A DNA stretch of 64,000 bases from Allobosea sp. WAO. GTDB lineage: Bacteria; Pseudomonadota; Alphaproteobacteria; Rhizobiales; Beijerinckiaceae. Positions 16,434 through 25,084 of the stretch are shown in pieces (within the stretch, counting starts at the first letter, position 1; each line of letters starts with the position of its first letter). The notes beneath the pieces are model-generated. The model was not told the origin of the DNA. It was given only the letters and a program-made list of their open reading frames with translations, and did not search any database. The position numbers and the translations under genes were made by a program. The DNA is taken from the NCBI RefSeq assembly GCF_001509835.1, contig NZ_JXTJ01000004.1, positions 682,001-746,000 of the forward strand, written 5' to 3'.

Positions 16434-17797
16434 ACGGCACGCCCGCCTTGGTCGGCACGGCGCGGGCGCTCTGCCGCGACTGCCTGCGCGACCATGGCGA
16501 GGCGCCGCCTGCCCCACCCCTGCGCCGCTGCCCGGCCTGCGGTTCGCCGCGGCTGCTGCGCCATGCAGAGCGTGACGAGCTCCACCTCGCCCATATTGAC
16601 TGCGACGCCTTCTACGCCGCGATCGAGAAGCGCGACGATCCCTCGCTGCTCGACAAGCCGGTGATCGTCGGCGGCGGCAAGCGCGGCGTGGTCTCGACCT
16701 GCTGCTACATCGCCCGCATGTCCGGCGTGCGCTCGGCCATGCCGATGTTCAAGGCGCTCAAAGCCTGCCCCGAAGCCGTGGTCATCAAGCCGGACATGGC
16801 GAAATATGTCGCTGTCGGCCGGCAGGTGCGCCGGCTGATGCAGGAGCTGACACCGCTGGTCGAACCGCTCTCGATCGATGAAGCGTTTCTCGATCTCGGC
16901 GGCACGGAGCGGCTGCACCATGCCAGCCCGGCGCTCACCCTCGCCCGCTTCCAGCGCCGGATCGAGGACGAGATCGGCATAACCGTCTCGGTCGGCCTGT
17001 CCTATGCGAAATTTCTCGCCAAGGTCGCCTCCGACCTCGACAAGCCGCGCGGCTTTTCGATCATCGGGCGGGCGGAGGCCGTCGCCTTCCTGGCGCCGAA
17101 GCCTGTCGGGATGATCCCCGGCATCGGCCAGGCCGGCGTGGCAAGACTGGCGCAGGCGGGTTTCCGCAGCATCGGCGACCTTGCCGCCGCCGAGGTCGAG
17201 ACGCTCTACCGCACCATCGGCAAGGACGGGCCGCGCCTGCGCAATCTCGCCCGCGGCATCGACCCGCGCCAGGTCACGGTCGAGCACGAGGCCAAGACGG
17301 TCTCGTCCGAGACGACGCTCGACGTCGACCTCGCCGCCTTCGAGGAGCTGGAGCCGATCCTCTGGCGGCTCTGCGAGAAGACCTCGAAGCGGCTGAAGGC
17401 GCAGGAACTCGCTGGGCGCACGATCACGCTCAAGCTGAAGACCCACGACTTCCACATCGTCACCCGCGCCACGCGGCTGCCGGAGCCGACGCAACTCGCC
17501 GCCCGGCTGTTCGCGGCGGGCCGCGATCTCTTGAAGCGTGAATGCACCGGCTTGCGCTACCGGCTGATCGGCATCGGCGCGAGCGACTTCTCCGACCCGG
17601 CGGATGCCGACCGTGGCGATCTCGCCGACACGCAGACACCGCGCCTGAAGGCCGTCGAAAGCGCGCTCGACGCGGTCCGCGCCCGCTTCGGCGACGCCGC
17701 GATCGGCAAGGGCCTGTCGCTGCGCGAACGGCGCAGACCTGCTTCGGGCAATGCTACTTCGAGCAATCGCTCGCCGGCAGAAGATCCAGACGCGTGA
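16430..17797 (+). CDS. dinB: DNA polymerase IV (Y family)
   Basis: 455 aa. The polymerase core begins about residue 50 with AHIDCDAFYAAIEKRD (first catalytic Asp) and has the second catalytic motif LSIDEAFLDLGG; helix-hairpin-helix and little-finger regions follow. The 45-residue N-terminal extension contains CRDC and CPAC pairs, a putative zinc ribbon seen in rhizobial DinB. GTG start overlaps the DUF3572 stop. It performs error-prone translesion synthesis. The 3' end overlaps the convergent eipB by 44 bp, so the last 14 codons of each gene share DNA. Confidence 0.95.
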   Translation: MNGTPALVGTARALCRDCLRDHGEAPPAPPLRRCPACGSPRLLRHAERDELHLAHIDCDAFYAAIEKRDDPSLLDKPVIVGGGKRGVVSTCCYIARMSGVRSAMPMFKALKACPEAVVIKPDMAKYVAVGRQVRRLMQELTPLVEPLSIDEAFLDLGGTERLHHASPALTLARFQRRIEDEIGITVSVGLSYAKFLAKVASDLDKPRGFSIIGRAEAVAFLAPKPVGMIPGIGQAGVARLAQAGFRSIGDLAAAEVETLYRTIGKDGPRLRNLARGIDPRQVTVEHEAKTVSSETTLDVDLAAFEELEPILWRLCEKTSKRLKAQELAGRTITLKLKTHDFHIVTRATRLPEPTQLAARLFAAGRDLLKRECTGLRYRLIGIGASDFSDPADADRGDLADTQTPRLKAVESALDAVRARFGDAAIGKGLSLRERRRPASGNATSSNRSPAEDPDA

Positions 17798-18575
17798 GCG
17801 TGCCGCGCAGCGCGAAGGAGCCGTAGTCGAGCCGGATCGCGCCGGTGACGCCGTTCTCGTAGAGCTCGAAGGCGACCGTATAGGCCGGCGTCGTCTCGCC
17901 CGAGCCGACCTTGAAATAGGAGATCGTCACCGGCCAGCGCGCCAGCTTCTCGAATTCGGGGCGCTGCAGCGGCGCCTCGCCTGGCTTCGCCTCAATCTTA
18001 CGGCCGATCACCGACAGCGTGTCGTAGACGTCCTTGCCGCTGTTGGCGCCGTCATAGAGGCGGACGTTGAAGGTGGTCTGGCCGGCCCGCGCCGCCTTGA
18101 TCACCGCCTTCATCTGCTCGTTCGGGAACATCGCCATCGCGGCTTCGCGATGCGTCTCGGCCTTGGGCGCGCGCAGGCTCACCTCATAGCCGGCATCGCC
18201 CTTCTTCGCGGTGCCATCGACCACGTCGGGCGGGGCGCCGGCCGTCGAGCTCTCGGTCTTGAAGCGATAGCTCTTGGCGTCGCCTTCCTCGAAGCTCGTA
18301 GTCCGTGCGTCGATGATGCGCGGGCCGACCTCGCTGGTCAGCTCGGTGACCTGCCGGAAGGAAAGCGCGTAGCCGTCGCAGGCGTCGCCGGAAAAGTCGA
18401 ACGCAATGCGCCCGCGCGCCGTGCTGATATCGCGGGATGGCTTGGTGCTGTCGAGGGCAAGATCGTAGATCGCGCGGTGCGGTACCAGCACGACGCGCTC
18501 GGCTGGAGCCTGCGCCCAGGCCCCCGCGGCCGCCATCACCGCCAGGCCTGCGATCCCGCCGCGATACGTCTTCAT
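17754..18575 (-). CDS. eipB: Cell-envelope integrity protein EipB (DUF1849)
   Basis: 273 aa with a signal peptide (MKTYRGGIAGLAVMAAAGAWAQ) and the DUF1849 fold: VLVPHRAIYDLALDSTK, IAFDFSGDACDGY, and the C-terminal LDLLPASDCSK. The two mature cysteines (in SGDACDGY and at the extreme C-terminus) correspond to the disulfide that is conserved in Brucella EipB, a periplasmic beta-spiral protein needed for envelope integrity. Start at 18575 removes a 21-residue non-signal extension. Tail-to-tail overlap with dinB. Confidence 0.92.
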   Translation of the reverse strand: MKTYRGGIAGLAVMAAAGAWAQAPAERVVLVPHRAIYDLALDSTKPSRDISTARGRIAFDFSGDACDGYALSFRQVTELTSEVGPRIIDARTTSFEEGDAKSYRFKTESSTAGAPPDVVDGTAKKGDAGYEVSLRAPKAETHREAAMAMFPNEQMKAVIKAARAGQTTFNVRLYDGANSGKDVYDTLSVIGRKIEAKPGEAPLQRPEFEKLARWPVTISYFKVGSGETTPAYTVAFELYENGVTGAIRLDYGSFALRGTLTRLDLLPASDCSK

Positions 18576-18672
18576 GCCCGATCCTCGATTCGCGCTCTTG
18601 GCTGGGTCGAACCCCGGCCCCTTCGAATCTAGGTGCATTGCGGCAATGGCGCAAACAAGGCGGGGCGCGCCG

Positions 18673-19254
18673 CTATCCTTCGGCGGGTCTTCCCGCCAGC
18701 GCAGCTCTGGCTGCAGCGAGGACCTCCTCCGAAAGCGCCTTGTCCTCGACCATGCGGGAGAGGACGAGCGCGCCGATCAGCGTGGCGTAGCTCGCCAGGG
18801 CGGCGGAGCGCCGCTCCGCCTCGCTCGCCCCCGTCATGATGGATGACAAGCTCGCGATCGCCGCGCGCGCGCCATCCGTCGCAGCCTGACGCGACGCCTC
18901 GCTTTGGCGCGCGATATCGGAGCCGAGCGCCGCCACCGGGCAACCATGGCCGGGGTCGTCGCGGTGCAGCGGCGAGAGGTAGCGGTCGGCGATGCCCTGC
19001 AACGGGGCCGCCGGCTCGGTGGCCTTGGCCTCCTCCAGCCATTGGTTGGCATTGCCAAAGGCGCGCCCAAGCGCCTGGGCGGCGAGATCCTCCTTCGAAG
19101 AGAAGTGCCCATAGAAGCCGCCATGGGTCAGGCCGACGGCCTTCATCACATCGGCGACGCCGACCCCGTCGAAGCCGCGTTCCCGAAACAGGGTCGCGGC
19201 GGTTTCGAGAATGCGCTCGCGGTTCTCCGCCATCTGCTCGCGACTCACACGCAT
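18673..19254 (-). CDS. TetR/AcrR-family transcriptional regulator
   Basis: 193 aa. The N-terminal helix-turn-helix (residues about 8-55: RERILETAATLFRERGFDG, DVMKAVGLTHGGFYGHFSSKEDL) is typical of the AcrR/YcdC branch; the C-terminal ligand domain is variable. Divergent from an SDR gene with a 120-bp spacer containing two dyads, which suggests autoregulation and control of the SDR. The ligand is unknown. Confidence 0.9.
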   Translation of the reverse strand: MRVSREQMAENRERILETAATLFRERGFDGVGVADVMKAVGLTHGGFYGHFSSKEDLAAQALGRAFGNANQWLEEAKATEPAAPLQGIADRYLSPLHRDDPGHGCPVAALGSDIARQSEASRQAATDGARAAIASLSSIMTGASEAERRSAALASYATLIGALVLSRMVEDKALSEEVLAAARAALAGRPAEG

Positions 19255-19301
19255 CGGCCTGCTCCCCAGAAAATCGGTATATCAGCCTCTTGACTATTTA
19301 T

Positions 19302-19315
19302 ATGACAATCGTCAT
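19302..19315. promoter_or_regulatory. Candidate TetR operator 1
   Basis: Dyad ATGAC-AATC-GTCAT in the AT-rich spacer between the TetR and SDR genes. Confidence 0.5.
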
Positions 19316-19325
19316 CTAAATTCAA

Positions 19326-19343
19326 TCATGATGATCATCATGA
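19326..19343. promoter_or_regulatory. Candidate TetR operator 2, perfect 18-bp palindrome
   Basis: TCATGATGATCATCATGA is a perfect 18-bp palindrome, 32 bp before the SDR start. TetR-family operators are usually 14-20 bp dyads in such divergent spacers. Confidence 0.55.
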
Positions 19344-19374
19344 AAATGATCCAGAACCCGAACAGGAGTTGGAC

Positions 19375-20187
19375 ATGGCTACGCAGCAGCTCGGCACCGC
19401 TCTCATCACCGGCGCCTCGACCGGAATCGGCGCCGTCTACGCCGACCGCCTGGCCCGTCGCGGCCATGACCTTGTTCTCGTCGCGCGCGACGCGGCACGC
19501 CTCGAAGCCCTCGCCGAGCGCCTCCGCCGCGAAACGGGCCGCAAGGTCGAATGGCTCAAGGCCGACCTGACGGCGAAGGCCGATCTAGCCTTGGTCGAAC
19601 AGAGACTGCGCGAGAACGAAAGCCTGACCGTGCTCGTCAACAATGCCGGCATGTCGGTCTCCGGCACGCTGGTCGAAGGCGATATCGACCGCTTCCAGAC
19701 CATGATCGAGCTCAACGTCATCGCCCCGACGCGCCTCGCAGCCGCAGCGGCTCGCAACTTCGTGACCCGCAAGCGCGGCACGATCATCAACATCGCCTCG
19801 GTGCTGGCGCTCGCGCCGGAGCTGTTCAATGGCAGCTACAGCGGCACCAAGGCCTATGTGCTGAATCTCAGCCTTTCGCTGCAGAAGGAGCTTGAGCCGG
19901 CCGGCGTCAGGGTCCAGGCCGTATTGCCGGGTGCCACTCGCACCGAAATCTGGGCCCGCGCCGGCGTCGACGTCGATGGTTTCCCGCCCGAGATGATCAT
20001 GGAGGTCGATGCCATGGTCGATGCGGCGCTGGCCGGCTTCGATCAGGGCGAGCTCGTCACCATTCCCTCGCTGCCCGATCCCAAGGATTTCGAGCGCTAT
20101 ACCGCAGCGCGGCTGGCGCTCGGCCCCAATCTCTCGCGCAACGCGCCGGCCGAACGCTATCTGGCGCAGCGTCCCGACGCGGCCTGA
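19375..20187 (+). CDS. Short-chain dehydrogenase/reductase (TetR-linked)
   Basis: 270-aa classical SDR: cofactor motif GASTGIG (about 16-22), NNAG, catalytic Ser in INIASVLAL and Tyr-Lys in YSGTKAY. Arg after the second strand (VARDAAR) suggests NADP(H). Start is ATG at 19375 with AGGAG upstream; a TTG two codons earlier is also open. Divergent from the TetR gene and probably repressed by it. Substrate not predictable. Confidence 0.92.
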   Translation: MATQQLGTALITGASTGIGAVYADRLARRGHDLVLVARDAARLEALAERLRRETGRKVEWLKADLTAKADLALVEQRLRENESLTVLVNNAGMSVSGTLVEGDIDRFQTMIELNVIAPTRLAAAAARNFVTRKRGTIINIASVLALAPELFNGSYSGTKAYVLNLSLSLQKELEPAGVRVQAVLPGATRTEIWARAGVDVDGFPPEMIMEVDAMVDAALAGFDQGELVTIPSLPDPKDFERYTAARLALGPNLSRNAPAERYLAQRPDAA

Positions 20188-20295
20188 GCCGGCCCTGCTC
20201 GGCAGACGCATCGGCCAAGCCGCGCCGCGCTTGCGACCTTGCCTGCCATCGGCGATGAAAGGCTCCTGTCCAGCGCAGGCCGGGAGCCTCTCATC

Positions 20296-20769
20296 ATGAA
20301 CGCCATCGACACCAAGCTCGCCGCCCTCGGCATCACGCTGCCGGCACCGGCCGCCCCGGTCGCGAACTACGTGCCCTATGTCATCACCAGCAATCTGCTG
20401 GTGATCTCCGGCCAGCTCTGCTTCGGCCTCGACGGCAAGCTCTCCGACAAGCACAAGGGCAAGCTCGGCGCCGAGATCTTCAACGAGGCCGGGCTCGAGG
20501 CAGCCAGGCTCTGCGCCATCAACGTGCTGGCCCAGGCCAAGGCGGCGCTCGGCGGCGATCTCGGCCGGATCAGGCGCTGCGTCCGCCTCGGCGGCTTCAT
20601 CAATGCCGCCCCGCACTTCGCCGCCCTGCCCGCCATCATGAACGGCGCCTCCGACCTGATGGTCGAGGTGCTCGGCGATGCCGGCCGCCATGCCCGCTCG
20701 ACCGTCGGCGTCGCCAACCTGCCGGCCGACGCCGCCGTCGAGGTCGAAGCCATGTTCGAGATCGCCTGA
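20296..20769 (+). CDS. RidA (YjgF/YER057c/UK114) family protein
   Basis: 157 aa, AAPVANYVPYVITSNLLVISGQL near the start, and the family pocket GGFINAAPHF...SDLMVEVLGDAGRHARSTVGVANLP. The Arg in GRHARSTVGV matches the catalytic/binding Arg of RidA proteins, which hydrolyse reactive enamine/imine intermediates. It is of the longer YjgF-like subgroup, so the precise substrate is open. Its TGA shares one base with the next ATG, starting a run of overlapping genes. Confidence 0.88.
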   Translation: MNAIDTKLAALGITLPAPAAPVANYVPYVITSNLLVISGQLCFGLDGKLSDKHKGKLGAEIFNEAGLEAARLCAINVLAQAKAALGGDLGRIRRCVRLGGFINAAPHFAALPAIMNGASDLMVEVLGDAGRHARSTVGVANLPADAAVEVEAMFEIA

Positions 20770-21518
20770 TGGCAGCTCAAGCCTGGCTGACGGCCCGCCC
20801 GATCGCCCATCGCGGGCTGCACGATCTCGCGAGCGGCGTAATCGAGAACTCGATCTCGGCGGCGCAGGCCGCCATCGCAGGCGGCTTCGCCATCGAATGC
20901 GACGTCCAGCTCAGCGCCGACGAGGAGGCGCTGGTCTTCCACGACTTCACTCTCGACCGCCTGACCGGCGAGACCGGCCGCGTCGATGCCCGGAAAGCCG
21001 CCGAGCTTGCCGGCATCGGGCTGAAGGGCTCGGGCGACAAGATCCCGACGCTCACCGGCTTCCTCGATGCGATCGGCGGCAAGACGCCGTTGGTGATCGA
21101 GATCAAGAGCCGCTTCGACGGCGACTTGCGCCTGGCGAAGCGCACCGCCGAGATCGTCGCCGGGCACAAGGACCGGCCGATCGTGCTGAAATCCTTCGAT
21201 CCCGTCATCGTCGCGGCCCTGCGCGAGCTCGCTCCCGGCTTCGCCCGCGGCATCGTCGCGATGAACGCCTATGAGTATGGCGACTACGTCCATCTCTCGC
21301 CGGATCAGAAGCACGCCCTCGCCAATCTCCTGCATTACGAGCAGAGCCGGCCGGACTTCGTCTCCTGGAAGGTCGCCGACCTGCCGAGCGCCGCGCCCTT
21401 CCTCTGCCGCAAGGCTCTGGGGCTGCCGCTGATGAGCTGGACCGTGCGCACACCAGAGGACCGGGCCCGCGCGGCCGAGCATGCCGACCAGATGGTTTTC
21501 GAGGGCTTCCGCCCTTGA
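20769..21518 (+). CDS. Glycerophosphodiester phosphodiesterase family protein
   Basis: 249 aa GDPD TIM barrel: IAHRGLHD at the start with the catalytic His, IENSISAAQAAI, IECDVQLSADEEALVFHDFTLDRLTG (metal Glu/Asp and second His), LVIEIKSRF and MSWTVRTPEDRARA. Cytosolic (no signal peptide), so probably UgpQ-like, releasing glycerol-3-phosphate from glycerophosphodiesters. Start ATG overlaps the RidA stop by 1 bp; its stop overlaps the next gene by 4 bp. Confidence 0.92.
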   Translation: MAAQAWLTARPIAHRGLHDLASGVIENSISAAQAAIAGGFAIECDVQLSADEEALVFHDFTLDRLTGETGRVDARKAAELAGIGLKGSGDKIPTLTGFLDAIGGKTPLVIEIKSRFDGDLRLAKRTAEIVAGHKDRPIVLKSFDPVIVAALRELAPGFARGIVAMNAYEYGDYVHLSPDQKHALANLLHYEQSRPDFVSWKVADLPSAAPFLCRKALGLPLMSWTVRTPEDRARAAEHADQMVFEGFRP

Positions 21519-22756
21519 GTGAAACCGGTCTGCACGGGGGCCTCACAGTCCGCGTCACGACCTCGCTGAAAAGCGTCCCGGCCGCGGACTGGGACGCCTG
21601 CGCCAATCCCGGCGCCGCCGCGAAGCTTGAATCAACCTCTCAGGCAACGGATTCAGTTTCTCAGGGAGATCCGGACAACCCCTTCGTTTCACACGCGTTT
21701 CTGCGCGCGCTCGAAGAGAGCGGCTGCGTCGGCGGCCGCACTGGCTGGTCGCCGGCCTATCTGCTGGTCGAGGACGAGGCGGGCCGGCTGATCGCCGCCG
21801 CCCCCTCCTTCGTGAAGGGCCACAGCCAGGGCGAATACGTCTTCGACCATAGCTGGGCCGAGGCCTATATGCGCGCAGGCGGGCGCTACTACCCGAAGAT
21901 CCAGGTCGCCGCGCCGTTCACCCCGGCGACCGGGCCGCGCCTGCTCGTCGCGCCCGGCGCGCAAGCCAACGAGGCGCGCGAGGCGTTGATCGCCGGCCTG
22001 GAAGCGCTGCGGGAGCAGGTCCACGGCTCCTCAGTACACGTCACCTTCTCGCAGCAGGCCGACCTTACGGCTCTGCTGGAGGCCGGCTATCTCGAACGCC
22101 ACGACATCCAGTTCCATTGGCAGAACCAGGGCTTCGCCAGCTATGACGACTTCCTCGCCACGCTGGCCTCGCGCAAGCGCAAGGCACTGAAGCGCGAGCG
22201 TCGCGAGGCGCTCTCGGCGGGGATCGAGGTTTCGGTGCTCTCGGGCTCCGACCTGACCGAGAGCGTCTGGGACAATTTCCATGCCTTCTACGAGGATACC
22301 GGCTCGCGCAAATGGGGCCGGCCCTATCTCAACCGCCGCTTCTTCTCCGAGATCGGCCAGCTTATGGGCGAGCGCGTCGTGCTGGTGCTGGCGCGCCGGG
22401 CCGGGCGCAACATCGCCGGCGCCATCAATTTCCGCGGCGGTAACACGCTCTACGGCCGCAACTGGGGCTGCATCGAGGACCACCCCTTCCTGCATTTCGA
22501 GCTCTGCTACCATCAGGCCATCGACTATGCGATCGCCCAGGGGCTCGTCCGGGTCGAGGCCGGGGCGCAGGGCGAGCACAAGCTGGCGCGCGGTTACCGG
22601 CCGGTGATCACCCGCTCCGCGCATTTCCTCGCCGACCCAGGCCTGGCGCGCGCCGTCGCCGCCTATCTGCCCGGCGAGCGCCGCGAGATCGCCGCCGCGA
22701 AGCTCGCGCTCGAAGCCGAACTGCCCTTCAGGTCCGGAGCTGACCTTGCCGACTGA
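21515..22756 (+). CDS. GNAT-like N-acyltransferase, DUF482 (FemAB-related)
   Basis: 413 aa. Characteristic strings are WGRPYLNRRFFSEIGQLMGERVVLVLARRAGR, NFRGGNTLYGRNWGCIEDHPFLHFELCYHQAIDYAI and VEAGAQGEHKLARGYRPVITRSAH, diagnostic of DUF482 (peptidogalycan/FemAB-like acetyltransferases). Function is not established. TTG start overlaps the GDPD stop. Residues about 37-53 (encoded 21624-21675) are a Ser/Thr/Gln-rich insertion not expected in the family; its DNA (TTGAATCAACCT...GATTCA) resembles the tail of the extragenic repeats elsewhere in this window. Confidence 0.88.
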   Translation: MSETGLHGGLTVRVTTSLKSVPAADWDACANPGAAAKLESTSQATDSVSQGDPDNPFVSHAFLRALEESGCVGGRTGWSPAYLLVEDEAGRLIAAAPSFVKGHSQGEYVFDHSWAEAYMRAGGRYYPKIQVAAPFTPATGPRLLVAPGAQANEAREALIAGLEALREQVHGSSVHVTFSQQADLTALLEAGYLERHDIQFHWQNQGFASYDDFLATLASRKRKALKRERREALSAGIEVSVLSGSDLTESVWDNFHAFYEDTGSRKWGRPYLNRRFFSEIGQLMGERVVLVLARRAGRNIAGAINFRGGNTLYGRNWGCIEDHPFLHFELCYHQAIDYAIAQGLVRVEAGAQGEHKLARGYRPVITRSAHFLADPGLARAVAAYLPGERREIAAAKLALEAELPFRSGADLAD

Positions 22757-23501
22757 GTTCTGCAGCGACGATGCGCTGGGTTACCGCCGCAGCCTGACCG
22801 ACTTCTCCGCGCCGCTGGCACTCGACGAGAGCTATCGCCTCGCCCATCTGCCCTTGCTGGCGCCCGAGCATCCGCGGGTGATCCCGCGGCTCGACGGCCG
22901 CGGCTACGAGATGGGCCGCCACGCCGAGATCTTCTCGCTGGTGATGCCGGTGCCTAAGGACGCGCCGGACGCTTCGCCGGCTTGGCGCGCGCTGGAGGCC
23001 GAGCTGCGCGCCGCCCCCTTCGCCGGCAAGATCGCCTGGGGCCTGCTGCCGAAGCGCGCCGAGCGGCTGCACGCCACCATCGTCGGCTCGCTCGGCCGCG
23101 GCGAGCGTCCCGCGATCGCTCCAGATATCCGCACCCGGCTCGCCGCCATCGCGCCCTTCGAGGTCGAGCTGCGCGGCCTGTTCTCCGGCAACGTCAATCT
23201 CGGCCGGCTCTATCTGCGCGCCTATCCGCAGCTGGCGCCGGGCCTCAATCCGTTCCAGCAGATCCAGCAGGTCTTCGGCCGCCCGTCCGGCGACCTCTAT
23301 CTCCTCGGCTACTACAACCTGATCGACGATCTCGACGCCGGGGAGACGCAGGCGCTGGCCGCGCTGCTGGCGCGCTGGTGGGAGAAGCCCCTGCTGCGCC
23401 TGCGGGTCGATGCACTCTGGCTGATGGGCGCGAGCGACGACCTCGTGCTCGACAGCCGCATCGTCGAGACGCTGCCGCTCGGCGCCGCCTCCCCGGCTTG
23501 A
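22746..23501 (+). CDS. Conserved hypothetical protein, 251 aa
   Basis: Soluble protein, no signal peptide. The segment RLHATIVGSLGRG contains one HxT-like motif reminiscent of 2H phosphoesterases, but no second HxT is visible (the corresponding late strand reads LRVDALWLMG), so a degenerate relation is the most that can be said. TTG start at 22746 overlaps the DUF482 stop by 11 bp, indicating a coupled operon RidA-GDPD-DUF482-this gene. I do not recognise a named family. Confidence 0.75.
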   Translation: MPTEFCSDDALGYRRSLTDFSAPLALDESYRLAHLPLLAPEHPRVIPRLDGRGYEMGRHAEIFSLVMPVPKDAPDASPAWRALEAELRAAPFAGKIAWGLLPKRAERLHATIVGSLGRGERPAIAPDIRTRLAAIAPFEVELRGLFSGNVNLGRLYLRAYPQLAPGLNPFQQIQQVFGRPSGDLYLLGYYNLIDDLDAGETQALAALLARWWEKPLLRLRVDALWLMGASDDLVLDSRIVETLPLGAASPA

Positions 23502-23555
23502 CCTTTCTCCCGCGGCGGCCTCCAGCTTCCGCCAGCCCAAGACAGGAACACCGCC

Positions 23556-23984
23556 ATGACCGCCTACGACCAGAACAACATCTTCGCCAAGATCCTGCGC
23601 GGCGAACTGCCGGCCCACCGCGTCTATGAGGACGACAAGGCGCTGGCCTTCCTCGACATCATGCCACGCGCGCCCGGCCACACCCTGATCATCCCGAAGA
23701 ACCCGGCCCGCAACCTGCTCGATGTCGCGCCGGCCGATCTCGCCCATGTCGCCCAGGTTTCGCAGCGCATCGCGCGGGCCGGGATGAAGGCCTTCGCGGC
23801 GGACGGGATCACGGTGCAGCAATTCAACGAGAGCGCCGGCGGCCAGGTCGTCTTCCATCTCCACGTCCACGTCATCCCGCGCCATGACGGCATCGCGATG
23901 AAGCCGCCGGCGAGCGTGATGGCCAAGCCCGAGGAACTGACCGAGGCCGCCGAGAAGCTCCGCGCCGCGCTGAAGGACGCCTGA
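23556..23984 (+). CDS. HIT family protein
   Basis: 142 aa histidine-triad nucleotide-binding protein: IFAKILRGELPAHRVYEDD at the N-terminus, NESAGGQVVFHLHVHVIPR carrying the HxHxHxx triad. HIT proteins hydrolyse nucleoside phosphoramidates or adenylates. ATG start 55 bp after the preceding gene, same strand. Confidence 0.95.
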   Translation: MTAYDQNNIFAKILRGELPAHRVYEDDKALAFLDIMPRAPGHTLIIPKNPARNLLDVAPADLAHVAQVSQRIARAGMKAFAADGITVQQFNESAGGQVVFHLHVHVIPRHDGIAMKPPASVMAKPEELTEAAEKLRAALKDA

Positions 23985-24006
23985 CCCGAAAAAATAACGC
24001 GGCGCA

Positions 24007-24033
24007 TGTCACACGCCCGCACCCTGCCTCGTC
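24007..24033 (+). promoter_or_regulatory. ECF41-type sigma factor promoter
   Basis: TGTCACA (24007-24013), 16 bp, CGTC (24030-24033): an exact match to the published ECF41 promoter pattern (-35 TGTCACA, -10 CGTC). It lies 33 bp before the first carboxymuconolactone-decarboxylase-like gene, and the ECF41 sigma factor itself is the third gene downstream. I found no second copy before the other two genes. Confidence 0.85.
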
Positions 24034-24065
24034 CTGGTCTGCATCAGCCAATGATGGAGACCAGG

Positions 24066-24533
24066 ATGACCCAACGCCTCAACGCCTTCCAGACCGCCCC
24101 CGAAGCCTACAAGGCCATGCTCGGCCTGCAGGAATATGTGAACCAGTCGACGCTGGAACACAGCCTGCAGGAGCTGGTGAAGATCCGCGCCTCGCAGCTC
24201 AATCGCTGCGCCTACTGCCTGCACATGCACATGGCCGATGCCCGCAAGGCCGGCGAGAGCGAGGCCCGCATCACCCTGCTCAGCGCCTGGGAAGAGTCGG
24301 AACTCTACACCCCGCGCGAGCGCGCCGCCCTGCGCTGGACAGAGGAGCTGACCCGGCTCACCGAGCGCAGCCCGAGCGACGAGGCCTTCGCCGAACTGCG
24401 CGAGCATTTCAGCGAGAAGGAGATCGTCGATCTCTCCGTCGCCATCGGCATGATCAATGTCTGGAATCGGGTCAATGCCGGCTTCCGCACCCGCCACCCG
24501 CAGGATCGCCGGCGCGAGACCGCTGCGGCCTGA
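24066..24533 (+). CDS. Carboxymuconolactone decarboxylase-like (AhpD-fold) protein 1
   Basis: 155 aa. Contains the AhpD-type active motif with CAYC (residues 48-51) and His55, preceded by the ELVKIRASQLN helix with the conserved Glu. Such proteins are thiol-based alkylhydroperoxidases. ATG at 24066 is chosen because the ECF41 promoter would give a transcript starting near 24040; an upstream in-frame ATG at 24006 lies before it. About half identical by eye to the next gene, so a tandem duplication. First gene of the ECF41 unit. Confidence 0.92.
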   Translation: MTQRLNAFQTAPEAYKAMLGLQEYVNQSTLEHSLQELVKIRASQLNRCAYCLHMHMADARKAGESEARITLLSAWEESELYTPRERAALRWTEELTRLTERSPSDEAFAELREHFSEKEIVDLSVAIGMINVWNRVNAGFRTRHPQDRRRETAAA

Positions 24534-24605
24534 CCGGCGCATCGTACAGCCGGCCGGGCGCGGCTTCGCACCGGCCGAGCTTTCCCCTTTTGCGGAGATC
24601 CCGCC

Positions 24606-25070
24606 ATGACCAAGCGCCTGAACCCCTACACCGCCGCGCCCGAGACCATGAAGCCGCTGATCGCGCTCGAAGCGACGCTCAAGGAGAGCGGGCTCGAGCA
24701 TAGCCTGATCCATCTCGTGAAGATGCGGGCCTCGCAGATCAATGGCTGCGCCTACTGCCTGCACATGCATTCCGCCGATGCGCTCAAGGAGGGCGAGAGC
24801 CCGGCGCGGCTTTTCCTGCTCGACGCCTGGCACGAGTCGGCGCTCTATAGCCCACGCGAGCGCGCCGCCCTCGCCTGGACCGACTCGCTGACGCTGATCT
24901 CGCAGACTCACGCGCCGGACGAGGTCTATGAAGAGGTGCAGCGCCATTTCAGCCCGGAGGAAACGGTGAAGCTCACCATGCTGATCGCCACGATCAACAG
25001 CTGGAACCGCATCGCCATCGGCTTCCGCTCGGCCCATCCGAACGACCGGCCAGCCGTGGCCGCCGCCTGA
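24606..25070 (+). CDS. Carboxymuconolactone decarboxylase-like (AhpD-fold) protein 2
   Basis: 154 aa, paralogue of the preceding gene, with the same KMRASQINGCAYCLHMH motif (two Cys and His retained). GGAG lies 8 bp before the ATG. No separate ECF41 promoter was found in the 72-bp spacer, so it is probably co-transcribed. ECF41 sigma factors are characteristically linked to genes of this family, as here. Confidence 0.92.
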   Translation: MTKRLNPYTAAPETMKPLIALEATLKESGLEHSLIHLVKMRASQINGCAYCLHMHSADALKEGESPARLFLLDAWHESALYSPRERAALAWTDSLTLISQTHAPDEVYEEVQRHFSPEETVKLTMLIATINSWNRIAIGFRSAHPNDRPAVAAA

Positions 25071-25084
25071 GGACGGGGCCCGCG

